Source of the DNA: Bacillota bacterium
Lineage (GTDB): Bacteria > Bacillota > Limnochordia > JAAZLZ01
Direction of reading: 5' to 3'
Assembly (NCBI GenBank): GCA_012799075.1
Contig: JAAZLZ010000362.1
Coordinates: 1-6,073, forward strand
DNA length: 6,073 nt
The translations under genes were made by a program, and so were the position numbers. Below the pieces are notes generated by a model. The model saw only the letters and a list, made by a program, of their open reading frames with translations. It did no database searches and was not told the origin of the DNA. The stretch's first letter is position 1; each line of letters opens with the position of its first letter. Below are positions 1 through 5,797 of this stretch, piece by piece.

Positions 1-63
1 ATTAGCACATCCGGACAACACTAGCATGCATGATACCTACAAGATACACATCAGTCTTCTCAT
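1..63 (-). pseudogene. 5' end of a leftward lipoprotein gene, interrupted by an amber codon
   Basis: Read leftwards, ATG at 63-61 follows AAGGAGG (76-70) with a 6-nt gap, an almost ideal start. The frame gives MRRLMCIL, then TAG at 39-37, then VSCMLVLSGCAN up to the window edge. If the stop is ignored this is a textbook lipoprotein signal peptide: basic n-region (R2, R3), hydrophobic core and an L-S-G-C lipobox at codons 16-19, with C19 the lipidated cysteine. Both halves are in one frame, so a single substitution (for example from TGG or CAG) explains the break better than a frameshift. The mature protein lies outside the window, so its function is unknown. A substrate-binding lipoprotein or another surface protein would fit. 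Alternatives are an assembly error, suppression of the amber codon, or a chance 8-codon ORF, although the promoter, SD and lipobox together argue against chance. Confidence 0.55.
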
Positions 64-69
64 TGTACT

Positions 70-76
70 CCTCCTT
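70..76 (-). promoter_or_regulatory. Ribosome binding site of the leftward lipoprotein gene
   Basis: AAGGAGG on the minus strand is a full match to the anti-Shine-Dalgarno core, 6 nt before ATG 63-61. It decides the start and is the main reason for treating the interrupted frame as a real gene beginning. Confidence 0.65.
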
Positions 77-134
77 GCGCAGGTCTTGACGCTCTACCAC
101 CATGTCCCATTTCTGGGAATCGGTTTGACATAAC

Positions 135-163
135 ATTCTACGTAAAGCGAATTTCCCCTTCAA
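135..163 (-). promoter_or_regulatory. Sigma-A-type promoter for the leftward gene
   Basis: On the minus strand TTGAAG (163-158, 4 of 6 to TTGACA) is followed after exactly 17 bp by TAGAAT (140-135, 5 of 6 to TATAAT). Transcription would begin near 128 and leave an untranslated leader of about 65 nt before ATG 63. Position and direction fit the lipoprotein gene start. This is consensus matching by eye only. Confidence 0.5.
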
Positions 164-270
164 TTTGCTGGGAGCAATGCCTGCTCACACCGGGTGCGGG
201 CATTCCCAAGTTTGAAGGCTTTTACCGACTTTATTTCTTTCGATAGTTAATTTTGTACAGTGCCACAAGG

Positions 271-282
271 ATACTCTAGTAT
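271..282. promoter_or_regulatory. Perfect dyad, candidate operator
   Basis: ATACT-CT-AGTAT is a perfect inverted repeat with 5-bp arms and a 2-bp centre. Its right half overlaps the weak rightward -10 candidate TAGTAT (277-282), a position where a bound regulator could control transcription. The ATAC/GTAT form resembles operators of several one-component regulators, but no specific family can be assigned. Short dyads occur by chance. Confidence 0.2.
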
Positions 283-298
283 GAAGTGGGCTTTTGTA

Positions 299-311
299 CT
301 TTGATCCAAAG
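299..311. promoter_or_regulatory. Second perfect dyad, candidate operator
   Basis: CTTTG-ATC-CAAAG is a perfect inverted repeat with 5-bp arms and a 3-bp centre, 16 bp downstream of the ATACT/AGTAT dyad. The two differ in sequence, so they are not copies of one site. It lies upstream of the dctP operon and could bind a regulator. Confidence is low because of the short arms. Confidence 0.15.
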
Positions 312-479
312 GAAAAGGAACACTCAATAACGAAGTCTCTTTTATCTGGCTGAGGTGTCTTTCTCGCCAAAGCTCCAATTTTCGGTTGGTTAAAGTTGGC
401 CCCAGATGGATTGAACTCAATACATAGAACACCGTGAGAGTCGTTTAACGTCATGATTCTGGTCGCTGGGGAGGTGAGG

Positions 480-581
480 ATGCGGAAGAACAAGCTGGTT
501 GACGCTCAGGTTCTAGTGGAAGGGGCTCCGAAAAAAGTGTTCCGTAAGGAAAGACGCACGTATTTCAAACAGTCGAGGTGA
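480..581 (+). CDS. Possible 33-residue leader peptide before dctP
   Basis: ATG at 480 follows the purine-rich stretch GGGGAGGTGAGG (468-479), which contains SD-like motifs. The frame runs 33 codons to TGA at 579-581. The peptide is strongly basic, with K/R clusters near residues 2-5, 18-19, 22-26 and 30-33, and has no membrane segment. It resembles no family I know. Its stop codon overlaps the dctP Shine-Dalgarno (GAGGTG, 575-580), 7 nt before the dctP start, so a terminating ribosome would sit on the dctP initiation region. That layout suits translational coupling or leader-peptide control. An in-frame ATG at 453 gives a longer version with no better SD. It could also be a chance ORF. Confidence 0.3.
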   Translation: MRKNKLVDAQVLVEGAPKKVFRKERRTYFKQSR

Positions 582-588
582 ACAAGAA

Positions 589-1578
589 GTGAAGAGAAAA
601 ACGCTGGTGGTCTTGTCCTTATTAGTATGCCTGATTGTCGTCGGTGTTGGCCAGGTAGGAGCAGCTCCCATCGTCCTTCGCTTTGGAGGCATCCAGTCTG
701 TTACCGATACCACCACCAGAGCTATGATGCGGATGGCAGAGCAAGTGGAGAAAGAGAGCGACGGGAGGCTTAAGATCGAAGTTTATCCGGCTTCCCAGCT
801 AGGTGATGCAGTCAGCCAGATTGAGGGAGTAATGATGGGCTCCCTGGAAATGTTCTGTGATGCGGGTGAGTGGTGCTCCCAGTTCGTCAAGGACTGGAAC
901 GTAATGGCGTTGACCTTTGTCTTTGACGATGAGGCTCACCTACGGAATTTCCTTGGCGGCCCGGTAAACGGCGCCATTGAAGAGCAACTGCGAGCTGAAC
1001 GGGGTGTAAGGGTAGTCGCTAATAACTGGATACGTGCACCTCGTGTGATTACTTCACGAAAACCGATTTTGAAACTGGAAGATCTGCAAGGCTTGAAGAT
1101 GCGGGTCCCAGAAATCAAGATGTACCTCGAGTCATGGCAAGCCCTCGGAACGAAACCAACGATGGTGGCCTGGAGCGAGGTTTATTTGGCTTTGCGGCAG
1201 GGCATCGTTGAAGCAGCTGAAGGGCCCTTGGACACGATGTATACGATGAAGTTCTATGAAGTCGGACCCCATATTACCCTAACCTACCACTTGATGAGCA
1301 ACATGAATGTGCTAATCAATGATCGGAAGTTCAAGAGCCTGCCCGCCGACTTGCAGGAAATCCTCATCAAGGCAGCCAACGACGCGGGAGACTGGTTCAG
1401 CGCAACGGTACGCCAAATGAGTGTGGAATATGTAGAGAAGATGAAGGAAGGCGGAGCCCAGTTCTACGAGGTTGACATCGCTCCGTTCAAGGCTAAGATG
1501 CCCGCTTTGGCGGCGAAAATGGAAGAAGAAGGGATATGGAGCAAAGGCCTCTATGAACAGGTCCAGGCGTTGAGGTAA
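589..1578 (+). CDS. dctP: TRAP transporter substrate-binding protein, DctP family
   Basis: This is the extracytoplasmic solute receptor of a tripartite ATP-independent periplasmic (TRAP) transporter. It captures an organic acid and delivers it to the DctQM membrane subunits. The 329 residues match the family length. GTG 589 is preceded by GAGGTG (575-580) with an 8-nt gap. Residues 1-25 form a signal peptide (basic MKRK, hydrophobic core, VGA|AP cleavage). Family landmarks are VYPASQLGD (65-73), GLKMRVP (169-174), whose R172 aligns with the conserved arginine that binds the substrate carboxylate, the WSEVYLALRQGIVEA stretch (195-209), and a LYEQV-type C-terminus. Where many DctP proteins have QENP, this one has AEGP (210-213), so glycine replaces the usual asparagine, suggesting a different ligand subgroup. 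There is no lipobox cysteine; in a Gram-positive cell it may be anchored by its uncleaved signal or by contact with DctQM. The substrate is unknown; the linked CdaR-like regulator hints at a sugar acid. Confidence 0.95.
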   Translation: MKRKTLVVLSLLVCLIVVGVGQVGAAPIVLRFGGIQSVTDTTTRAMMRMAEQVEKESDGRLKIEVYPASQLGDAVSQIEGVMMGSLEMFCDAGEWCSQFVKDWNVMALTFVFDDEAHLRNFLGGPVNGAIEEQLRAERGVRVVANNWIRAPRVITSRKPILKLEDLQGLKMRVPEIKMYLESWQALGTKPTMVAWSEVYLALRQGIVEAAEGPLDTMYTMKFYEVGPHITLTYHLMSNMNVLINDRKFKSLPADLQEILIKAANDAGDWFSATVRQMSVEYVEKMKEGGAQFYEVDIAPFKAKMPALAAKMEEEGIWSKGLYEQVQALR

Positions 1579-1594
1579 ACAAGTCCAGAAATTC

Positions 1595-1625
1595 CCTGTG
1601 GGGCAGGAAGTTCTTGCCCCACAGG
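1595..1625 (+). promoter_or_regulatory. Intercistronic hairpin between dctP and dctQ
   Basis: CCTGTGGGGCA (1595-1605) pairs perfectly with TGCCCCACAGG (1615-1625): an 11-bp GC-rich stem with a 9-nt loop that can partly close further. No T-tract follows, so it is not a standard intrinsic terminator. It starts 17 nt after the dctP stop. In binding-protein transporters such structures commonly protect the upstream message from 3' exonucleases or partly attenuate transcription, giving more receptor than permease. That role here is inference. Confidence 0.65.
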
Positions 1626-1663
1626 CATCCTTGCGTAGAATTCAAGTTTGAGGTGGGAGGTTA

Positions 1664-2146
1664 ATGCAGGACTACTTAAAGCGGATCATCAAAGTCCTAG
1701 TGCGCGTCCAGACCATCTTGGGGGTACTAACCCTAGCGGGGATTATCATCTGCAACTCCTTAGGGGTATTCTTCCGGTATGTTCTTAGAGACCCTTTCAC
1801 ATGGACGGAGGAGCTCTCGGTCATCTTGTTCATATGGGTGGTCTTCTTGGGCTCAACGGTGGCAGCGGGCGCTAAGCGCCATGTGGTGGTGGATGTGATC
1901 GTGAACCGTGTTTCAAAGGAACACCAGGCAAGGATCGACATCCTCACGCGGCTCATCTCCCTTGGGTTCTTGGTGGTCTTAACCTATGGGGGCTTTCAGC
2001 TGATTCCAATGATGAGCACCCATTACAGTGTCGCCCTAAATGTCCCTAAGAGCTTTTACTATATACCGGTGACTATCTTTGCCTTTTCCATGTCCCTGAT
2101 TATCATCGACGAAATTTGGGATATTGGCAAAACCTTACATGTCTAA
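1664..2146 (+). CDS. dctQ: TRAP transporter small permease, DctQ family
   Basis: This is the small membrane subunit of the TRAP transporter, which pairs with DctM to form the docking and transport unit for DctP. The 160 residues carry the expected four membrane segments at roughly 12-37, 49-69, 94-112 and 131-149. The diagnostic family motif follows the first helix: FRYVLRDPFTWTEEL (37-51), then IWVVFLGST and KRHVVVD (71-77). ATG 1664 is preceded by AGGTGGGAGG (1651-1660). It lies 85 nt after dctP, with the intercistronic hairpin in the gap, and 29 nt before the preferred dctM start. No abnormality is visible. Confidence 0.93.
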   Translation: MQDYLKRIIKVLVRVQTILGVLTLAGIIICNSLGVFFRYVLRDPFTWTEELSVILFIWVVFLGSTVAAGAKRHVVVDVIVNRVSKEHQARIDILTRLISLGFLVVLTYGGFQLIPMMSTHYSVALNVPKSFYYIPVTIFAFSMSLIIIDEIWDIGKTLHV

Positions 2147-2160
2147 TCATCTGCTTGCGA

Positions 2161-2167
2161 AAGGAGG
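2161..2167 (+). promoter_or_regulatory. Ribosome binding site that sets the dctM start
   Basis: AAGGAGG lies 8 nt before GTG 2176, ideal spacing. No comparable sequence precedes the upstream in-frame TTG at 2116, which lies inside dctQ. This supports the shorter DctM protein. Confidence 0.8.
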
Positions 2168-2175
2168 CATTCCTG

Positions 2176-3483
2176 GTGGGAAGCTCCGTTCTTGGAATTT
2201 GTGTCTTAGTTATTCCTTTCATACTTCTGTTGCTCCTTAGGGCACCTGTAGCATTTGCCCTGGGTGTTCCATCGCTTTTGTACGTCCTTATTACAAAGAA
2301 TGTTCCCGTCATGATGATTGGGCACAGGATGGCTGGGTCCCTGTTTAGCTTCGTCTTGCTGGCCCTGCCCGCTTTTTTACTGTCGGGGAAAATGCTCAAT
2401 ACGACAGGTGTGACGAAGCGTCTGCTGGACTTTGCTATCAGCCTTGTCGGCCACTTGCGAGGCGGCCTTGGCTATGCTAATGCCCTTGCTAGTATGATGT
2501 TCGCCACCATGTCAGGAACCGCCATTGGTGATGCCGGCGGCCTTGGTGCGGTGGAAATGGAGATGATGACTAAGGCTGGCTACAGCAAGGAGTTTAGTGC
2601 GGGGATTACGGCAGCATCATCGATCGTGGGGCCAATAATTCCTCCTAGTGTGACCTTAGTGGTGTATGCTGCCCTTGCCGAAATCTCCGTTGGCCGATTG
2701 TTCATGGCTGGATTGGTCCCCGGCGTGCTCATGGGTCTTTCCCTCATGACCTACATCTGGTACGTGGCCCATCATACGGAGGAAGGACAGTCTTGGCCCG
2801 TTTTTCCACGTCAGTCACCGAACGAGCTTTGGAACAGCTTCAAGAGAGCTTTCTTACCTCTCCTTACCCCGGTGATCATCGTCGTTGGCATCGTCTCCGG
2901 AATCGTAACTCCCACGGAGGCTGCTGTGTTGGCCATCGATTACGCCCTCCTGCTTGGTCTGCTCTACCGGGAGGTCTCGTGGAAGAGTCTGTGGGAGACC
3001 CTGGAAGATACGGTAATCATGACCGGGTCGATCATGCTCATTTTTGCTATTGCTGGCATGTTCGGCTGGCTGGTCACTATTGAAAACATCCCGACGATGA
3101 TTACCAACTTCATTCTGTCGGTCACTTCTAGCAAGACAGGTGTCATCCTCCTAATCGATTTGGCCCTCTTGTTGTTGGGGTGTTTCCTGGACACTACTGC
3201 AGCATTGCTTTTGGTGACTCCCGTTTTCCTGCCCCTGGCCATGCAGGCGGGGATCGATCCGGTGCATTTGGGGATCGCGATGACGTCGGCTCTCATGTTG
3301 GGGATTATCACCCCGCCCTTTGGTATATGTCTGTTCGTGGTCAGTGATGTGGCGGAGCTGCCCGTTGCTGCCGTCACCAAGGCGAGTCTGCCTTACTTAC
3401 TACCGTGTATTGCCACCTTGGTGTTAATCAGTGTCTTCCCTGAGGTGGTCTTGTTCCTGCCGAATATGATTTTCGGGCCTTAA
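2176..3483 (+). CDS. dctM: TRAP transporter large permease, DctM family
   Basis: This is the ion-coupled translocation subunit of the TRAP transporter, an integral membrane protein of the ion transporter superfamily with about 12 helices. The open frame extends back to TTG 2116, but GTG 2176 has an ideal AAGGAGG and gives 435 residues starting MGSSVLGICVLV, matching family length and the usual N-terminal hydrophobic start. Landmarks in that numbering: LRAPVAFALG (21-30), LPAFLLSGKML (64-74), MSGTAIGDAGGLGAV (112-126), SSIVGPIIPPSVTL (148-161), the TPTEAAVLA signature (245-253), GCFLDTTAALLLVTP (335-349) and GIITPPFGICLFV (376-388). The second and final PP-containing hairpins are the typical paired substrate and ion binding regions. 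The gene is intact. It lies 29 nt after dctQ and 17 nt before the regulator gene, consistent with one operon. Confidence 0.95.
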   Translation: MGSSVLGICVLVIPFILLLLLRAPVAFALGVPSLLYVLITKNVPVMMIGHRMAGSLFSFVLLALPAFLLSGKMLNTTGVTKRLLDFAISLVGHLRGGLGYANALASMMFATMSGTAIGDAGGLGAVEMEMMTKAGYSKEFSAGITAASSIVGPIIPPSVTLVVYAALAEISVGRLFMAGLVPGVLMGLSLMTYIWYVAHHTEEGQSWPVFPRQSPNELWNSFKRAFLPLLTPVIIVVGIVSGIVTPTEAAVLAIDYALLLGLLYREVSWKSLWETLEDTVIMTGSIMLIFAIAGMFGWLVTIENIPTMITNFILSVTSSKTGVILLIDLALLLLGCFLDTTAALLLVTPVFLPLAMQAGIDPVHLGIAMTSALMLGIITPPFGICLFVVSDVAELPVAAVTKASLPYLLPCIATLVLISVFPEVVLFLPNMIFGP

Positions 3484-3500
3484 CAGGAGATGAACCCTTC

Positions 3501-4724
3501 ATGAAGATACCGTCCGAGCTTGCACAAAGCATTGTGGATCGGGCCATCCGGATCTTGGGAAAGAATGTGAACATCATGGATGATACAGCCCAGGTAATCG
3601 GGAGTGGGGACCCGTCCCGCATTGGAGAATATCACTATGCTGCGGCGGTAGCCATCGCGGAAAACCGAACGGTGGAAGTGGATAAGGAAAACATGGAGGA
3701 ACTGAGATGCAAGCGCACTGGGATTAATGTGCCCGTGGTTCTTGGTGATGACATAGTCGGTGTTGTGGGTATGACGGGCGAACCCGATGAGGTGAGGGGC
3801 TACGGTGAGCTCTTGAAGGAATTTGTTGAGCTGATGCTCCAGCAAGCTCTCCTGACGGAAGAATCCCAGCTGAAACGGGAGGCCTGCGCCCACTTCGTGG
3901 CGGATCTCATTGCCGAGAACCCGGAAGAAGAAGAAAGCATCTTGGTGGTCAGAGCCGGGCTCCTTGGCTTTCGCTTCGGCATTCCACGGGTGGCGATGGT
4001 GATCAGTCTACATCGGGGAGACGGTAGGGGTTATCCCTTTATCGGGGAACTCGGTACAGGCCGGGAGGAACTGGAAACCCAAAAGCTTCGCAATAACATC
4101 ATGGAGTTGATGCGGACCAATTTTGCCACCTGTGAGCAGGATATGCTAACCTTCACCAGCGGGGACCAGGTGGTTGTCCTGAAGTCGGTTGCATGTGGTC
4201 CCGGTGAAGAGAATTGGGCAAGTCAACTTCGAGAGTCTTGCGGAGAGCTTCAGGAGAGACTATCTGCCATCGTTGGCGGCATCACTATTGGCATCGGTCG
4301 GCCGGTTACTTCGCCGAGTGGTATCAGGGCATCCTATGCCGAGGCTTTTTCAGCTTGTCATGCCGGCAAGCGACTCTGGGGGCCGGGCCGGATCTACTTT
4401 GTGGACGATTTGGGGGTTGCCGAATTAATCAGGGAGATACCTGCCGGTACCAGGAGAAGATTTGTGGAGCGAATCATCAGCAGGCTCTTGGAGAGCGACA
4501 GCGAAAGACTGCTAACAACCCTTGATACCTACTTTAAGTGTGATTGTGACCTGAAGCGTACATCGGCGAACTTGTTCATTCATCGCAATACCCTTGTGTA
4601 CCGCTTAAAGAAGATCCGTCAGCTGACCGGGTTTGAGCCTCGCAGGTTTTCCGATGCAATGCAGCTTCAAATGGCATTAATGCTAAGTGAATACGACCAC
4701 TCATCTAGCATGTTCGACAACTAG
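3501..4724 (+). CDS. CdaR-like sugar-diacid-responsive transcriptional regulator
   Basis: This is a one-component regulator of the CdaR/PucR type. The N-terminal part (about 4-135) resembles the putative sugar-diacid recognition domain: LAQSIVDRAIRILGKNVNIMD (7-27), QVIGSGDPSRIGEYHYAA (31-48) and VPVVLGDDIVGVVGMTG (77-93). A middle region (about 145-300) fits the degenerate GGDEF-like domain of this family, including ITIGIGRPV and IRASYAEA. The C-terminus has the PucR-type helix-turn-helix: LLTTLDTYFKCDCDLKRTSA (337-356) and LFIHRNTLVYRLKKIRQLTG (358-377). Length 407 is close to E. coli CdaR (385). ATG 3501 follows AGGAG (3485-3489), 17 nt after dctM and just before the operon terminator. E. 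coli CdaR activates glucarate, galactarate and glycerate genes. The linkage here suggests that this protein controls the TRAP operon in response to the imported acid or a metabolite; the ligand itself is not shown. Confidence 0.88.
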   Translation: MKIPSELAQSIVDRAIRILGKNVNIMDDTAQVIGSGDPSRIGEYHYAAAVAIAENRTVEVDKENMEELRCKRTGINVPVVLGDDIVGVVGMTGEPDEVRGYGELLKEFVELMLQQALLTEESQLKREACAHFVADLIAENPEEEESILVVRAGLLGFRFGIPRVAMVISLHRGDGRGYPFIGELGTGREELETQKLRNNIMELMRTNFATCEQDMLTFTSGDQVVVLKSVACGPGEENWASQLRESCGELQERLSAIVGGITIGIGRPVTSPSGIRASYAEAFSACHAGKRLWGPGRIYFVDDLGVAELIREIPAGTRRRFVERIISRLLESDSERLLTTLDTYFKCDCDLKRTSANLFIHRNTLVYRLKKIRQLTGFEPRRFSDAMQLQMALMLSEYDHSSSMFDN

Positions 4725-4739
4725 CACGCCAGAGGATTT

Positions 4740-4769
4740 AATCCCCGTCCTTAAGGACGGGGATTTTTT
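4740..4769 (+). terminator. Intrinsic terminator of the TRAP-regulator operon
   Basis: AATCCCCGTCC (4740-4750) pairs perfectly with GGACGGGGATT (4755-4765) around a TTAA loop and runs into six T residues (4764-4769). It starts 15 nt after the regulator stop codon and separates this operon from spoIIIAA. The stem is symmetric, but the A-tract on the opposite side is short, so it should act mainly rightwards. Confidence 0.93.
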
Positions 4770-4791
4770 GTCCAAGTCATAGTTTGTCCAA
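4767..4791. repeat. Direct repeat TTTGTCCAA around the spoIIIA -35 element
   Basis: TTTGTCCAA occurs at 4767-4775 and 4783-4791, a perfect 9-bp direct repeat with a 16-bp period. On the minus strand each copy reads TTGGACAAA. The second copy, with its flanking base (4782-4791), reads TTGGACAAAC, a 10 of 10 match to the SpoIIID consensus WWRRACARNY; the first matches 9 of 10. The second lies in the spacer of the predicted sigma-E promoter, where a bound protein would block RNA polymerase. SpoIIID is a mother-cell regulator that represses and activates many sigma-E genes. Confidence 0.4.
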
Positions 4792-4805
4792 TCTGTGCAT
4801 ATTAT
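4776..4805 (+). promoter_or_regulatory. Sigma-E-like promoter of the spoIIIA operon
   Basis: GTCATAGT (4776-4783) matches the sigma-E -35 form GTCATATT at 7 of 8 positions. After 14 nt, CATATTAT (4798-4805) matches the -10 form CATACAAT at 6 of 8. Sigma-E promoters typically have about 14 nt between these elements, and spoIIIA is a known sigma-E operon in B. subtilis. The predicted transcript start (about 4811-4812) falls at the Shine-Dalgarno, giving a very short leader, the one awkward point. Confidence 0.6.
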
Positions 4806-4822
4806 TCTCCAGGGGGTGCGAT

Positions 4823-5779
4823 ATGGATTCCCAGCCATCGGTGCGACAACTCTTGGAGAGGGATATTTTTCCTGTGCTTCCAAGGCCCTTGCGGGACCTT
4901 GTCGTTGCCCTTGACGATGAGATTCTCCATGGACTTGAGGAGATAAGACTGCGGGTTGAAAGACCTGTCATGATCGTTGCCAGCGGGAAAGATGCGTTCC
5001 TTGGGGCAAAGGGGATCGGTCTTAATCCCAACAAGGTCCACCGTCTGTCTAGGGAAGAGTTGGACCGGGTAGTGCAGCTCTTGACCAAGGGGTCTTTATA
5101 TGCCCTTGAAGAGGAGCTTCGAAACGGATATGTCACCCTGCCTGGAGGTCATCGGGTGGGTTTGGTTGGCCAGGCGGTGATGGATAGCGGTCGACTCAAA
5201 ACCATCAAACACATCTCGGGGATCAATTTGCGTTTAAGTCGCCAGGTAATAGGGGCTGCCGACGGGGTGCTGCCTTTCCTTGTTGAGGGAAGAGAAGTCT
5301 GCCAGACCCTGATCATCTCGCCTCCGGTGTGTGGAAAAACCACCCTGTTGCGGGACTTGGCTCGCCAGTTGAGCTGGGGGGTGGCCAGCCTTGGACTTCC
5401 AGGGCGGCAAGTGGCCATCGCCGATGAGCGGTCTGAGATTGCCGGATGTTACCGAGGAATGCCCCAGCTGGATGTGGGTCCCCGGACCGATGTGCTGGAT
5501 GGGTGTCCTAAGGCTGAGGGAATGATGATTCTGCTCCGTTCCATGTCGCCCCAAGTCCTGATCACCGATGAGATTGGCCGACCGGAGGATGGAGCTGCCC
5601 TTGCTGAAGCAGCCAATTGCGGGGTCACCGTTATAGCAACGGCCCATGGACGAAATCTAGATGAGGTTCGGCGTCGCCCGTTAATGGCTGTCCTTTTGGC
5701 AGAACAACCCTTTCGCCGGGTGGTCGTCCTAAGTCGGCGACAAGGCGTTGGCACCGTTGAGGAGATCCTTTCGTTGTGA
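4823..5779 (+). CDS. spoIIIAA: Stage III sporulation protein AA, ATPase
   Basis: This is the mother-cell ATPase of the SpoIIIA-SpoIIQ channel, which spans the space between mother cell and forespore and is needed for late forespore gene expression; the protein resembles secretion ATPases. ATG 4823, preceded by AGGGGG (4811-4816), gives 318 residues, the family length. The frame stays open back to TTG 4784, but that codon has no SD and lies upstream of the predicted transcript start. Landmarks: DEILHGLEEIRLRVERPV (32-49), PGGHRVGLVGQAV (107-119), Walker A SPPVCGKTT (166-174), IADERSEIAG (199-208), Walker B VLITDEIG (245-252) and ATAHG (272-276). The first Walker A residue is serine rather than glycine, while GKTT is intact, so the site looks functional. 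It starts the spoIIIA operon with spoIIIAB downstream. No efp-like gene precedes it here, unlike in B. subtilis. Confidence 0.95.
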   Translation: MDSQPSVRQLLERDIFPVLPRPLRDLVVALDDEILHGLEEIRLRVERPVMIVASGKDAFLGAKGIGLNPNKVHRLSREELDRVVQLLTKGSLYALEEELRNGYVTLPGGHRVGLVGQAVMDSGRLKTIKHISGINLRLSRQVIGAADGVLPFLVEGREVCQTLIISPPVCGKTTLLRDLARQLSWGVASLGLPGRQVAIADERSEIAGCYRGMPQLDVGPRTDVLDGCPKAEGMMILLRSMSPQVLITDEIGRPEDGAALAEAANCGVTVIATAHGRNLDEVRRRPLMAVLLAEQPFRRVVVLSRRQGVGTVEEILSL

Positions 5780-5797
5780 GGAAATGTTGTCAGTCAG

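Larger units (their letters stand above)
164..479. other. Divergent intergenic region without a confident gene
   Basis: This stretch lies between the leftward promoter and the possible leader ORF before dctP. It looks more AT-rich than the flanking genes. Leftward frames of about 60-100 codons exist, but none has a usable ribosome binding site or a recognisable protein, and two overlap in different frames, so I treat them as chance. It holds two short perfect dyads (271-282 and 299-311). I find no strong rightward promoter: the best candidate, TTGTAC at 253-258 and TAGTAT at 277-282 with an 18-bp spacer, is mediocre. Since the transporter operon must be transcribed from here or just downstream, it may need an activator or another sigma factor. 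Confidence 0.5.

Noticed and set aside
125..130. Perfect TTGACA on the plus strand as a -35 for the dctP operon
   Set aside because: No acceptable -10 lies 16-18 bp downstream (the sequences there are like GCGAAT, CGAATT and GAATTT), and it is more than 450 nt from dctP.
2..184. Leftward frame continuing in the same phase after the TGA at 187-185, about 60 codons, ending at 4-2
   Set aside because: It has no SD-supported start and overlaps the lipoprotein start, which has a strong SD, a lipobox and a promoter. The lipoprotein frame is the better explanation.
185..493. Leftward 102-codon frame in the intergenic region
   Set aside because: It begins at TTG with no ribosome binding site, has no recognisable domain or protein-like pattern, and overlaps another leftward frame of similar quality in a different phase.
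4214..4525. Rightward frames of 79 and 103 codons inside the regulator gene
   Set aside because: They lie wholly inside a well-supported CDS in other phases and have no protein signature.
5321..5347. Serine instead of glycine at the first Walker A position of SpoIIIAA as a sign of inactivation
   Set aside because: GKTT and the Walker B are intact, and to my knowledge SPP-type starts of this loop occur in other SpoIIIAA proteins.
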